A stretch of 64,000 bases of DNA from VXNF01 sp965116465 (GTDB lineage: Bacteria; Actinomycetota; Acidimicrobiia; Acidimicrobiales; CATQHL01). Under the pieces are notes generated by a model. That model was not told the DNA's origin, made no database searches, and worked only from the letters and a program-made list of their open reading frames with translations. Positions 1 through 8,845 of the stretch are shown here, piece by piece (the stretch's first letter is position 1; the number at the start of each line of letters is the position of its first letter). The DNA is taken from assembly GCA_965116465.1 (NCBI GenBank), contig OZ220687.1, forward strand, positions 2,728,001 through 2,792,000, given 5' to 3'. The translations under genes and the position numbers were made by a program.

Positions 1-1
1 G

Positions 2-814
2 GCCAACACGTTCCGCTCGCCGGCGTTGCTGGCCAAGATCGTCACCACCGTCGATCACATCAGCGGCGGCCGGGCCATCCTGGGCATCGGCGGCGGCTGG
101 TTCGAGCAGGAGCACCGGGCGCATGCGATCGAGTTCGGCAGCGGGTTCGGTGAGCGCCTCGACCGGCTCGACGAGGCCGTCGGGCTGATCCGGTCGCTGC
201 TCGCCGGCGAGGAGGTCACCTCCGACGGGCCGTACTACCCCGTGCAGGGACTCCGCCATGTGCCGCGCCCCGTGCGGGGGAGCGTGCCCGTGCTCGTAGG
301 GGGCCGCGGGAAGCGGAAGACGCTGCGCACAGCGGCGCGCTACGCCGACATCTGGAACGCCTACGGGACTCCTGCCGAGTTGATGGAGCACGACGAGGTG
401 CTGCGCCGGCACTGCGTCGACGTCGGGCGCGACCACACCGAGATCGAGCGTTCGGTGCAGGCCAAGGTCGTCGTACGGGACAGTCTCGAGGCCGCGGAGG
501 CTGCGTTCGACCGGATGCTGGTGACCAACAAGAGTGTCTGGGGCGGGTTCGGACGCACTGGCGAGCCCGATAGGACGAACCGCCGCGTCTTCCCCGATCC
601 GGACTCGTCGATCTGGCTGGGCACCTCCGATGATCTCGCCGCGCTGATCACGGAGTATCGGGCGGCCGGCTTCGGCACGGTCATCGCCGAGATCGCCGCC
701 CCGTACGACCGCGAGACCATCGAGCGGCTGGTGGGGGAGGTGGCGCCGCTGGTCGACGGTGAGCGTTGGAGTTCCGCGGGGCCGACGGGCGTCGGCGACC
801 GATCGCGCCACTGA
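2..814 (+). CDS. LLM-class F420-dependent oxidoreductase, 3' part
   Basis: The reading frame is open to the left edge, so the gene starts outside the window; the first visible residues (ANTFRSPALLAKIVTTVDH) are the conserved internal block of luciferase-like monooxygenases that use F420 or FMN. The following ISGGRAILGIGGGW block and VPVLVGGRGKRKTLRTAARYAD are typical of the family TIM barrel and its C-terminal cofactor-binding half. About 270 residues are visible of a usual 300-350. The substrate cannot be told. It ends 12 nt before an SDR gene on the same strand, so the two are probably cotranscribed. The family call is secure, the reaction is not. Confidence 0.85.
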   Translation, partial: ANTFRSPALLAKIVTTVDHISGGRAILGIGGGWFEQEHRAHAIEFGSGFGERLDRLDEAVGLIRSLLAGEEVTSDGPYYPVQGLRHVPRPVRGSVPVLVGGRGKRKTLRTAARYADIWNAYGTPAELMEHDEVLRRHCVDVGRDHTEIERSVQAKVVVRDSLEAAEAAFDRMLVTNKSVWGGFGRTGEPDRTNRRVFPDPDSSIWLGTSDDLAALITEYRAAGFGTVIAEIAAPYDRETIERLVGEVAPLVDGERWSSAGPTGVGDRSRH

Positions 815-826
815 GAGGAGGCCACG

Positions 827-1573
827 TTGAGGAGACTGGAAGGAAAGAGGGCCATCGTGACCGGCGCGGGCCGGGGCTTCGGGGCCGAGATCGCCGAACT
901 GTTCGCCCGGCAGGGTGCCCGGGTGGTCGCTTCCGACGTGGACGGCGCATCCGCCGACGCCACGGCGCGGCGCATCGTCGAGGCGGGCGGCGAGGCGCTG
1001 GGGCTGCAGGCCGACGTCACCTCCGCCGGCGACGCCGAGCGCCTCACGGCGGCCGCCGTCGAGCGGTTCGGCGGCCTCGACGTGCTGGTGAACAACGCCG
1101 GCATCGCCAGCGCCGGCACCGTGTGCGAGGTGACCGAGGAGGAGTGGGACCGTGTCATGGCGATCAACGTGAAGGGGATCTACCTGTGCTCGCGCTACGC
1201 CGTGGACCCGATGGCCCGCTCGGGAGGCGGCTCGATCGTCTGCATCGCCTCGGCCTCGGGCGTGATCGGCCAGCGGGGCCAGGTGGCCTACAACGTCTCC
1301 AAGCACGCGGTGATCGGTCTGGTCCGCTGCATGGCGCTGGACCACGCCTCCGAGGGCATCCGCGTCAATGCCGTGTGTCCCGGCACGATGCGCACGCCGA
1401 TGCTGGACGCGCTCAGTGCCGAGCAGCTGGCGGCACTGGAGGCGATGCACCCGCTGGGCCGGCTCGGTGACCCGGCGGAGATCGCCCAGGCGGTGCTGCA
1501 CCTCGCCGGCGATGAGTCCTCGTTCACCACCGGCAGCGTGTTCCTGGTGGACGGCGGTCTGACGGCCCAGTAG
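827..1573 (+). CDS. SDR family NAD(P)-dependent oxidoreductase
   Basis: A 248-residue classical short-chain dehydrogenase/reductase. The glycine-rich cofactor motif is TGAGRGFG near residue 14, the NNAG motif is present (LVNNAGIAS), and the catalytic Ser, Tyr and Lys are in ASASG and YNVSK. The C-terminal LVDGGLTAQ is a standard SDR ending. The start is a TTG with GGAGG 8 nt upstream, directly after the preceding oxidoreductase. Length and motifs are intact. The position after an F420-type oxidoreductase and before a VOC protein suggests a small catabolic operon, but the alcohol or ketone substrate is unknown. Confidence 0.88.
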   Translation: MRRLEGKRAIVTGAGRGFGAEIAELFARQGARVVASDVDGASADATARRIVEAGGEALGLQADVTSAGDAERLTAAAVERFGGLDVLVNNAGIASAGTVCEVTEEEWDRVMAINVKGIYLCSRYAVDPMARSGGGSIVCIASASGVIGQRGQVAYNVSKHAVIGLVRCMALDHASEGIRVNAVCPGTMRTPMLDALSAEQLAALEAMHPLGRLGDPAEIAQAVLHLAGDESSFTTGSVFLVDGGLTAQ

Positions 1574-1693
1574 CGACCGCGCGGCCCGCTTGCGCAGGTC
1601 CGGGCGGCCATTATGCTCGCGATGGGAGGGGGCAGCGCCTCGGGCCGCCGGGCGCGACGTTGCCGCTGGCACGATCACGAGGAGTGTGTGCGC

Positions 1694-2143
1694 ATGAAGG
1701 TCAAGACGTTCGACCACATGGCGGTCACCGTCAGCGACACCGAGCGGGCGCTGGAGTTCTACGTGGGCAAGCTGGGGCTGCGCCTGGCAGAGAACCACCA
1801 ACTCGAGGGCGACAAGGTGGACGAGGCCAACGGGCTGAAGGGCGCCCGCGCGCAGTCGACCCGGCTGCTGGCGCCGGAGAGCCCCGATGTCCTGATCGAT
1901 CTGCTGGAGTACTACGAGCCCGAGGGGCGGACGCACATCACTCCCATGGGCTCGGTGGGATCCTGCCACTTCGCCCTCGTCGTGGACGACCTGCCGGGCG
2001 CGGTGGAGGAGCTGAAGGCAAAGGGCGTTCCCTTCATCTCCGGGCCCGTCAACTTCGAGTTGACCGAGGGCTCGGTCAGCGTCTGCTTCTGCACGGACCC
2101 CGACGGCAACTACGTCGAGCTCATGGAGGAGTACGAGCACTAG
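1694..2143 (+). CDS. VOC (glyoxalase/dioxygenase-fold) protein
   Basis: A 149-residue vicinal-oxygen-chelate protein. It opens with KTFDHMAVTVSDTERALEFY, the usual first beta-alpha-beta module, and closes with FCTDPDGNYVELME, which carries the C-terminal metal-ligand Glu typical of glyoxalase I-like proteins. The ATG at 1694 is chosen because conservation begins there; the frame is open 81 nt further upstream but reads as low-complexity Arg/Gly sequence. The gene lies 38 nt upstream of the dehydrogenase E1 alpha gene on the same strand. The family includes lactoylglutathione lyases, epimerases and dioxygenases, so no reaction is assigned. Confidence 0.82.
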   Translation: MKVKTFDHMAVTVSDTERALEFYVGKLGLRLAENHQLEGDKVDEANGLKGARAQSTRLLAPESPDVLIDLLEYYEPEGRTHITPMGSVGSCHFALVVDDLPGAVEELKAKGVPFISGPVNFELTEGSVSVCFCTDPDGNYVELMEEYEH

Positions 2144-2181
2144 ACCGCCGTCGGCTGCCGCCGTCGCCGGGACGGTCTGAC

Positions 2182-3141
2182 GTGACAGCGCCATCCCAGG
2201 CGGCTCTGCGCTCCTGGCTGGAGCAGATGGTCCTCATCCGCCTGTCCGAGGACAAGGTCATGGAGATCTACATGCAGGGCCTCGTGCCCGGCACCGTGCA
2301 TCTCTGCCAGGGTCAGGAGGCCGCCTCCGTGGGCGCCATCGGCGCGCTCACGGCCGACGACTGGCTGCTCTGCACGTACCGCGGCCATCACCACGCCCTG
2401 GCCCGCGGTATGGACCTCGAGGCGTTCTTCGCGGAGATCATGGGCCGTGACAACGGCGCCTGTGGCGGTATGGGCGGCTCCAGCTATGTGATCGACGCCT
2501 CGCTGGGGATGATCGGCTCGCCCGCCATCATCGGCGCCGGCATCCCGGTGGCGACGGGTGCGGGTATGACCGCCCGCCTGCGCGGCGAGGACCGCATCGC
2601 CATGTGCTTCTTCGGCGACGGGGCGTGCAACATCGGCGCTTTCCACGAGGCGCTCAACATGGCGCAGCTCTGGCGCTCACAGGTGGTTTTCCTCATCGAG
2701 AACAACCAGTACGGCGAGTACACGCCCTTCCGGGACTCCACCGCCCTGCCGCCGGAGGCCCCCATCGCCCACCGCGCCTCGGCCTACGGCATGGCGCACA
2801 CCGTCGTGGACGGCCAGGACGCGATGGCTGTGCACGATGTGGTGGCGCAGGCCCGGGCGCAGGCGGTCGCCGGTGACGGTCCGACGCTGATCGAGGCCCA
2901 GACCTACCGGTATCGCGGCCACTCCCGCACCGATCCCGGTGCCTACCGGCCTCCCGGTGAACTCGACGCCTGGAAGGAGCGCGACCCCATCGGCATCCTG
3001 GCCGAGCGCATCGGCGCTTCCGGCGAGGTGGACGAGATCTTCGCGCGGCTGCAGCGCGAGGTGGACGAGGCGGCCGACCGCGCCGCCGAGGGACCCTGGC
3101 CGACGCTCGAGCAGGCCCGGGGCTATGTCTTCGCAGACTGA
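2182..3141 (+). CDS. 2-oxoacid/acetoin dehydrogenase E1 alpha subunit
   Basis: A 319-residue thiamine-diphosphate-dependent E1 alpha subunit of the pyruvate/acetoin/branched-chain dehydrogenase family. The ThDP and Mg-binding motif is seen as GDGACNIG followed about 25 residues later by ENNQYG. The segments TVHLCQGQEA and YRGHHHALARG match the family N-terminal half and RYRGHSRTDPGAYR the phosphorylation-loop region. GTG at 2182 is taken as start because homology begins right after it. The next gene begins inside the last codons of this one, so the subunits are translationally coupled. The E1 alpha length of about 320 resembles AcoA-type enzymes; whether it uses acetoin, pyruvate or another 2-oxoacid is not decidable here. 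Confidence 0.88.
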   Translation: MTAPSQAALRSWLEQMVLIRLSEDKVMEIYMQGLVPGTVHLCQGQEAASVGAIGALTADDWLLCTYRGHHHALARGMDLEAFFAEIMGRDNGACGGMGGSSYVIDASLGMIGSPAIIGAGIPVATGAGMTARLRGEDRIAMCFFGDGACNIGAFHEALNMAQLWRSQVVFLIENNQYGEYTPFRDSTALPPEAPIAHRASAYGMAHTVVDGQDAMAVHDVVAQARAQAVAGDGPTLIEAQTYRYRGHSRTDPGAYRPPGELDAWKERDPIGILAERIGASGEVDEIFARLQREVDEAADRAAEGPWPTLEQARGYVFAD

Positions 3142-4147
3142 TTCGTCCGCTGGTGGCTCGGCACCCGGCGGTGCCGAGGTGGTCACCTACCGGGAGGCCA
3201 TCCGGCTGGCGCTCGACGATGCCATGGCGGCCGACGAGACGGTCCTGCTGCTGGGCGAGGACATCGCCAAGGCCGGCGGCCCGTTCAAGACGACGGTCGG
3301 GCTGTACGAGAAGTACGGCGCCGAGCGGGTCTTCGACACGCCCATCGCCGAGAACGGATTCTGCGGCATCGCCCTCGGCATGGCACTCACCGGGCTGCGC
3401 CCGGTCACCGAGATCATGTTCAGCGACTTCCTGCCGACCGCCTACGACGCCATCGCCATGGAGTTGCCGCGCTGGCGGTTCATGTCCGGCGGGCAGACCT
3501 CGGCGCCGGTCACCGTGCGCGCCAGCGGCGGCGGGGGAGGGCGGTTCGGCGCCCAGACCTCCAGCACCGGCGAGTCCTGGTTCCTGCAGTTCTACGGCCT
3601 CAAGATCGCCGTGGCCGGTTCCCCCCAGGGCGCCTACGGGCTGCTGCGCGCCGCCATCGCCCACAACAACCCGGTCGTGGTGTTCGACCACAAGGCCATG
3701 CACCTGCGCAAGGGCCCGCTGGTGCGCGGCGACGACCGACTGGCGGAGATCGGCAAGGCGGTCATTGCCCGGCCCGGGAGCGATGTGACGCTCGTGGCGT
3801 CGCTCCTCATGGTCCACCGCTCCCTCGAGGCGGCGGAGGCTCTCGCCGGCGAGGGCATCGACGTCGAGGTGATCGACATCTCCTGGCTGCGGCCCCTCGA
3901 CATGGAGACCGTGGCCGCGAGCGTGGGGCGCACCGGACGCCTCGTCATCGCCGAGGAGCAGTACCACGACGGCGGCTGGGGATCCGCCATCATCTCCCGT
4001 CTCGCCACGGCCGGTACGGACCTGGCGGCACCGCCGGTCGCCGTCAGCATGCCGGAGATCCTCATCTCGCACAGCCCACCACTCGAGGACGCGATGATCC
4101 CCAGCGCGGAGAGGATCGCCGACACAGTCCGCTCGGTCCGCGCCTGA
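3125..4147 (+). CDS. 2-oxoacid/acetoin dehydrogenase E1 beta subunit
   Basis: A 340-residue E1 beta subunit that pairs with the preceding E1 alpha to decarboxylate a 2-oxoacid or cleave acetoin on ThDP. Diagnostic segments are LLLGEDIAKAGGPFKTTVGL, the FDTPIAENGFCGIALGMA block, EIMFSDFLPTAYD, and the C-terminal transketolase domain with IDVEVIDISWLRPLD and VIAEEQ. ATG 3125 lies 17 nt inside the E1 alpha gene and in the correct frame; a Ser/Gly-rich leader of about 17 residues follows before the conserved VTYREAIRLAL. The stop overlaps the ATG of the lipoyl-domain gene (ATGA), so the three genes form one operon. Confidence 0.88.
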   Translation: MSSQTDSSAGGSAPGGAEVVTYREAIRLALDDAMAADETVLLLGEDIAKAGGPFKTTVGLYEKYGAERVFDTPIAENGFCGIALGMALTGLRPVTEIMFSDFLPTAYDAIAMELPRWRFMSGGQTSAPVTVRASGGGGGRFGAQTSSTGESWFLQFYGLKIAVAGSPQGAYGLLRAAIAHNNPVVVFDHKAMHLRKGPLVRGDDRLAEIGKAVIARPGSDVTLVASLLMVHRSLEAAEALAGEGIDVEVIDISWLRPLDMETVAASVGRTGRLVIAEEQYHDGGWGSAIISRLATAGTDLAAPPVAVSMPEILISHSPPLEDAMIPSAERIADTVRSVRA

Positions 4148-4392
4148 TGCGCGTTCCGGTCCTCATGCCCAAGCTGGGCTACGACATGGTCGAGGGGCGG
4201 ATCGAGTCGTGGCTGGTGGATGTGGGCGGTGTGGTCCGGCGGGGCGAACCCCTCGCCGAGATCGAGACCGACAAGATCGTCATCGAGATGGAGGCGCTCG
4301 CCTCCGGCACTCTCACCGAGATCGTGCATCCGGCCGGCGAGGACATGATCCCGGTCGGCGAGGTCATCGGCTACCTCGACGACGGCAGCTGA
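4147..4392 (+). CDS. Stand-alone lipoyl/biotinyl domain protein
   Basis: An 81-residue protein made only of a lipoyl (or biotinyl) hairpin domain. The modified lysine sits in ETDKIVIEME at about residue 43; the ETDK context favours lipoylation as in dehydrogenase E2 chains. In a normal E2 this domain is followed by a peripheral-subunit-binding domain and an acyltransferase core, both absent: the gene stops after GYLDDGS and an MFS gene follows. It overlaps the E1 beta stop by ATGA. It could act as a swinging arm for an E2 core encoded elsewhere, or as a mobile carrier; no E2 core or E3 gene is visible in the window. Confidence 0.85.
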   Translation: MRVPVLMPKLGYDMVEGRIESWLVDVGGVVRRGEPLAEIETDKIVIEMEALASGTLTEIVHPAGEDMIPVGEVIGYLDDGS

Positions 4393-4445
4393 GCCGCTAC
4401 CCTGCGTCGCTCGGCTGAGCGACTCGGTCGGACGACGGGACGAGT

Positions 4446-5615
4446 GTGGAGAGGACAGCGCCGCCGCAGGCCGTCGTGGTGGTGAGCACGCTCTCGACCG
4501 GCTTCGGCTCGATCATCGCGTTCGCGCCCGGGTACATAGCCACGGCCCTGCGAACCGACCTCGGCCTGGACCGCTGGCAGGTCGGCCTGGTGATCACCGT
4601 GCACTTCGTCTTCACCGCCGTGGGATCGCTCGGCTCGGGGCGCCTCACCGACCGTTGGGGTGCGCGCCTCGCCTCGGTGGTGTCGCTGCTGGCGGTGGCG
4701 CTGGCCGCCGGCCTGGCGGCCGTGGTGGGGAATTACCCGGTGCTGTTCGTGGCGGCGGTCCTCGGGGGCGTCGGATACGCCCTCGTGAACGTCGCGACCA
4801 CCGTGGCCGTGGCGAGCGTCGTGAGCGCCCGCCGGCGGACGGTGTCGCTGGCCGCCCGGACCGCCGGCGTTCCCGCGGTCGGCGGGCTCAGCGCCGCCGC
4901 CGGAGTCTGGGTCGCCGACCGCTGGGGTTGGGAATGGGTCTTCGCCGGTCTCGGTGCGGCCACCGCCGTGGTGGCGCTGGCAGCCGCCTGGGTGCTTCCG
5001 GACGACCACCCCGGACGTGTCGCCGAGGTCCCGCACCGCCTGCCGCGGGGGTTCGGCTGGTTCCCGGTGGGTGCGTTCCTGATGATCTACGGCTCCCAGC
5101 CCATGTACTCGTGGTCGGTGCCGTACCTGGAGGAGTCCCTCGGCGCCGACGCCGCTCTGTCGGGGGTGCTGGTGGGCATCGGCACGACCGTCGGCGCCGG
5201 GGCGATGATCGTCAGCGGGTTGGGGGTCGACCGTGCGGGCCCGTCCCGGCGGATTCCCCTCGTTGTGGCGTTCGCGCTGGCCACCGGGGCCTGCAGCGCG
5301 CTGATCCTGGCGGGCGGGACCCTGGGACTGGGCGTGGCGGTGCTGGGCGTGGTCGCGGGCATCTCGATGCAGCTCGCCTGCATCGGCGCCATGCAGGCCG
5401 CCTTCGTGGACCGGGCCGGCCCGGCGGTCGCCCAGGCCGCGGCGCTCACCATGACCGGCTACTACGCGGGCGCAGTCGCTGCGCCGACCACCTTCGGCGC
5501 CGTTGTCGACACCGTCGGTTCCTACGGCTGGGCGTGGTTCATCGGTTCGATGCTGCTGGTGGGCGCCGCAGTCGCCTACCGGCTGGCGGGCCGGATACCT
5601 CTCAGCGAGGTCTAG
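4446..5615 (+). CDS. MFS transporter, paralogue 1
   Basis: A 389-residue major facilitator superfamily permease with about 12 hydrophobic segments. The loop 2-3 signature is present (GSGRLTDRWGARLASV), and distinctive blocks are RGFGWFPVGAFLMI, VPYLEESLG and the closing AVAYRLAGRIPL. The same blocks recur in the genes at 7538-8818 and 48829-50013, so the three are paralogues. GTG at 4446 is the start. It follows the dehydrogenase genes after 53 nt and may export or import a related carboxylate, but no substrate can be assigned. Confidence 0.85.
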   Translation: MERTAPPQAVVVVSTLSTGFGSIIAFAPGYIATALRTDLGLDRWQVGLVITVHFVFTAVGSLGSGRLTDRWGARLASVVSLLAVALAAGLAAVVGNYPVLFVAAVLGGVGYALVNVATTVAVASVVSARRRTVSLAARTAGVPAVGGLSAAAGVWVADRWGWEWVFAGLGAATAVVALAAAWVLPDDHPGRVAEVPHRLPRGFGWFPVGAFLMIYGSQPMYSWSVPYLEESLGADAALSGVLVGIGTTVGAGAMIVSGLGVDRAGPSRRIPLVVAFALATGACSALILAGGTLGLGVAVLGVVAGISMQLACIGAMQAAFVDRAGPAVAQAAALTMTGYYAGAVAAPTTFGAVVDTVGSYGWAWFIGSMLLVGAAVAYRLAGRIPLSEV

Positions 5616-5817
5616 CCCACCGTTCGTCGGGGCAGGATCCGCTCGACCGACGCGCCGGCGGAGATCTTCCGGGGAGATATCCGACCCAACTGGTCGGGAA
5701 ATTGGGCCGCCAACTTCGCTGGCGCTCGAGAAACATAAAGATTCCACAGAATATCCACCAGTCCTCTAGATGATTGCACTACTCTGCGCCGCCGGGTGAG
5801 TCTGGAGAAAGGACACT
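5616..5817. other. Intergenic region with likely promoter of next gene
   Basis: A 202-nt non-coding stretch. It contains an AT-richer patch at about 5730-5770 and an AAAGGA ribosome-binding site near 5807, before the GTG at 5818. No clear hairpin terminator was seen after the MFS gene. Confidence 0.4.
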
Positions 5818-7440
5818 GTGTGTCCCAGACTGCGCCTGCGTTCCGGTCGGAGCATCTTGGCGGTCGCGGTGGCAGCCTCGTTGATCTTCGGCGCGGCGGG
5901 GGGTGCACAGGCGCAGGTGGCTTCGGTGCCGTCGGACGAGGACAGTGGTGCGTTGTTCGCAGTCGACGGCCTCAGGCAGCCCTTCAACATTCTCTACGAC
6001 AATGTGATGCGGGATGTCGCCCTGCCCTACATCGTCTCTTGGTTGCGGAGCGACGTCTCGCCGGGGCTGAACGACGCCTCGGTCCTGTTCCGCTACTTCA
6101 CGATCCTGTTCAACGCCGCGTTCGACGCTGTCGCGCCCTACCACGACACCGCCGTCGGCGTCTACTCGCGGCTCGGCCGGCGCCCGGCAGCGCAATCGAC
6201 GACCAACTACTTCCCCAACGTCGCGGTGATGTACGCGGTCTACCACTCGATGATGGAGATGGCACCGCACCGCACCGAGCAGTGGCGCCAGATGATGTGG
6301 TCGGTGGGCCTCGACCCCGACTACGTCATCGAGAACCTGGCATCTCCGGCGGGGATCGGGCACGTGGCGGCACGCAACGTTCTGGACGCCCGGCGCCACG
6401 ACGGCTTCAACCACTTCGGCGACGAGACATCCGGGTACCCGTTCAAGGACACCACCGGTTTTGTGCCGGTCAACACGGCTCTGGAGGTGATCGATCCGTC
6501 GCGCTGGCAACCGCTGCTGGTGCGCCCGGGCCGCAGCGGCGTGTATGTGGTCCAGAACTTCGTGACCCCGCAGTACTCGGTGACCGAGCCGTACGCGGAC
6601 ATCGATCCCCGCGAGCACCGGGTCGGGCCGCCCAGCGACAGCGACTACACCAACCTGGAGGCGTATCGGGCGCAGGCCGAGGCGGTGCTGGAGCTCTCGG
6701 CGACGCTGACCGACGAGCGCAAGATGCTGGTCGAGTTCTTCGACCTGAAGGCGCGGGACATCATCCTTTCGCCGACCACCAAGGACATCGACGACACCAT
6801 CGAGTTCGTGCAGTTGGGGTTCCTGTTGCACATGGCGCAGTTCGACGCCGGCATCGTGGCCTGGCAGGAGAAGCTGCGCTACGACGCGGTGCGCCCGATC
6901 ACCGCCATCCGCTACCTCTACGGCGACGAGTTGGTCACCGCCTGGGGCGGCCCCGGACGGGGCACCGTGGAGTTGCCCGCCAGCGAGTGGGTCAGCTACG
7001 TGCAGAACGCCGACCACTCCGACTACCCGTCGGGGACCACGATCTTCTGCGCCGCCTACGCTCAGGCCTTCCGCCGCTACTCGGGGTCCGAGGAGATCGA
7101 GAACTTCACCACCGTGCGGAGGGTCGGTTCCTCGGTGATCGAGCCCGAGGTCACACCCGGCCGGAACCTGAGGATCGAATTCGACACCTGGACCGAGTAC
7201 GAGGAGACGTGCGGCGAGTCCCGTCTCTGGGCCGGCGTCCACTTCCGGCCTTCGGTGGACGCATCGCTGGAAATCGGCGGCGCCTTCGGTGACGCCGCCT
7301 ACGACTACTGGGAGACGCTGATCGACGGCACCGCGCCGATCAGGGGGGCAGCCCGGAAACTGGATCCCGACCCGCTGCGGGACACCACCGACTGGACCGG
7401 CACCGGCGACATACCGCAGGTTGAGGCGGCCGAGGGCTAA
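5818..7440 (+). CDS. Secreted vanadium haloperoxidase/PAP2-like protein
   Basis: A 540-residue protein with an N-terminal signal peptide (Arg-rich start, hydrophobic core, AQAQV cleavage region near residue 33). The vanadate/phosphate-binding signature of vanadium haloperoxidases and PAP2 phosphatases is present in three parts: KLRYDAVRP (K352, R359), PSG at 404-406, and SRLWAGVH (R469, H475) followed by Asp481. The usual PSGH histidine is replaced by Thr407. In the family this His is an acid-base residue needed for halide oxidation, so activity may differ from classical haloperoxidases. The first 300 residues are alpha-helical in character. A GTG start with AAAGGA upstream is used. Confidence 0.75.
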   Translation: MCPRLRLRSGRSILAVAVAASLIFGAAGGAQAQVASVPSDEDSGALFAVDGLRQPFNILYDNVMRDVALPYIVSWLRSDVSPGLNDASVLFRYFTILFNAAFDAVAPYHDTAVGVYSRLGRRPAAQSTTNYFPNVAVMYAVYHSMMEMAPHRTEQWRQMMWSVGLDPDYVIENLASPAGIGHVAARNVLDARRHDGFNHFGDETSGYPFKDTTGFVPVNTALEVIDPSRWQPLLVRPGRSGVYVVQNFVTPQYSVTEPYADIDPREHRVGPPSDSDYTNLEAYRAQAEAVLELSATLTDERKMLVEFFDLKARDIILSPTTKDIDDTIEFVQLGFLLHMAQFDAGIVAWQEKLRYDAVRPITAIRYLYGDELVTAWGGPGRGTVELPASEWVSYVQNADHSDYPSGTTIFCAAYAQAFRRYSGSEEIENFTTVRRVGSSVIEPEVTPGRNLRIEFDTWTEYEETCGESRLWAGVHFRPSVDASLEIGGAFGDAAYDYWETLIDGTAPIRGAARKLDPDPLRDTTDWTGTGDIPQVEAAEG

Positions 7441-7537
7441 GACACGGCGGACTCCGAAGAGCCCTAGCACACGACCACCGGCACCGCCCGGGCCGATCGT
7501 CGGACGAGGGGCCCATGACTGGTTAGGGTGCGCGCCG

Positions 7538-8818
7538 GTGAGTGAACAGAGCGCGCAACGGCCGCTGGCTGCGGCAGCGGGCAGCGTCGTGGCGATGGCG
7601 CTGGGCTCGGCGGTGGGCTTCCTGCCGGGTTTCATCATCGTCGCCCTCCGCGCCGACCTCGGCCTCGACTACTGGCAGGTCGGCCTCCTGTCGACCGTGA
7701 ACTACGGCTGCACCTGGCTGGCGATGAGTCCTGCGGCGCGCCTGACCGACCGCTGGGGTGCCCGCCGGGTCGTGCTCCTGGACATGGCGCTGGTGGCGGT
7801 TGCCGGCGCCATCGCCGCAGCCGCCGCCTCCTATCCGATCCTGCTCGTGGCGGGCGTGCTGAACGGTCTGGGGTACGCGCTGACGAACGTGGGAACGAAC
7901 ATCGTCGTGAAGCGCTCGATCGACGCCCAGTGGCGCACCGCGGCGATGATTGCCAAATCAGCCGCCGTCCCCGGGTTCCTGGCTCTGCTCGCCGCCCTCG
8001 GACCCTGGATCGCCGATCGCTGGCACTGGCGCTGGCTGTACGCGGCCCTGGCGGTGGGAGGGGCGCTGGCGGCGCTGGCCGTCGGCCGGACGCTTCCCGA
8101 CGATCGTGTCGCGCGCCACAGCCCCACCGCCCGGGAACTGCCGAGGTACTTCGGTTGGTTCCCCGTGGGGGCGGCCCTGATGGTTGCCGCCACCGTGCCG
8201 GTCTACCTGCTGTCGGTGCCGTACCTGGACGAGTCCCTCGGGTTCACGTCCGCGACCTCAGGGGTGCTGGTGGGGGTGAGCGCTGCGATCGGGGTGGCGG
8301 TCACGCTGGGCATCGTGCTGCTGTCCCGCCGGATGTCGCCTGAATTCCGGGCCCGGCTCGTCGTGGTCCTCTCGGCGCGGTCGCGGCTGATGTGGGCGAT
8401 CTTCGGGCTGGTGCTCTACCGGGTCCGTCTCGTGATGGTGCTCTGCGTGACCATGGGCGCCTTCATCGCGCTGCTCCTGATCGGCGGTTCGCTCGCCGTG
8501 GTGATCGCCATGGCGGGGATCGTCGGGACGATGTCCCTGCAGTCCGCCCGTCTCGGTGCCATGAACGCAGCCGTCGTGGAGAGGGCCGGCGCGGCCGCCG
8601 CTCGAGGCTCGGCATTGGCGATGGGCGGCTACTACCTCGGCACCATGGCGTCGCCCGTGATATTCGGAGCATTGCTGGATGTCGGTATCTCGTACCGGTG
8701 GGTGTGGCTCATCTGCATCATGCTGCTCGGCGCCGCCGCCGTGGCGTACCGCCTCGCCGGGCGCCTCCAGCCGCTGGATTGGTCCCGATGGAAGGCGCTG
8801 CTGTCAGGCGGCCGTTAG
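7538..8818 (+). CDS. MFS transporter, paralogue 2
   Basis: A 426-residue MFS permease closely similar in layout to the permease at 4446-5615: ARLTDRWGARRVVL in loop 2-3, LPRYFGWFPVGAALMV, VPYLDESLGF, and a C-terminal AAVAYRLAGRLQPL. It is about 35 residues longer because of an extra basic/hydrophobic stretch around residues 275-315 (RARLVVVLSARSRLMW and following). GTG 7538 is chosen because the upstream part of the open frame is Pro/Arg-rich and unlike the family. A TAGGGT box lies 8 nt before this GTG. It follows the haloperoxidase-like gene; no substrate is known. Confidence 0.84.
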   Translation: MSEQSAQRPLAAAAGSVVAMALGSAVGFLPGFIIVALRADLGLDYWQVGLLSTVNYGCTWLAMSPAARLTDRWGARRVVLLDMALVAVAGAIAAAAASYPILLVAGVLNGLGYALTNVGTNIVVKRSIDAQWRTAAMIAKSAAVPGFLALLAALGPWIADRWHWRWLYAALAVGGALAALAVGRTLPDDRVARHSPTARELPRYFGWFPVGAALMVAATVPVYLLSVPYLDESLGFTSATSGVLVGVSAAIGVAVTLGIVLLSRRMSPEFRARLVVVLSARSRLMWAIFGLVLYRVRLVMVLCVTMGAFIALLLIGGSLAVVIAMAGIVGTMSLQSARLGAMNAAVVERAGAAAARGSALAMGGYYLGTMASPVIFGALLDVGISYRWVWLICIMLLGAAAVAYRLAGRLQPLDWSRWKALLSGGR

Positions 8819-8845
8819 GGGTCGGCAGCCCGATGGAATCGCCCG

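Noticed and set aside
2693..4072. A 459-residue frame on the minus strand across the E1 genes
   Set aside because: It is a GC-rich shadow, Arg/Gly/His-rich and without any protein family pattern, opposite two well-supported genes.
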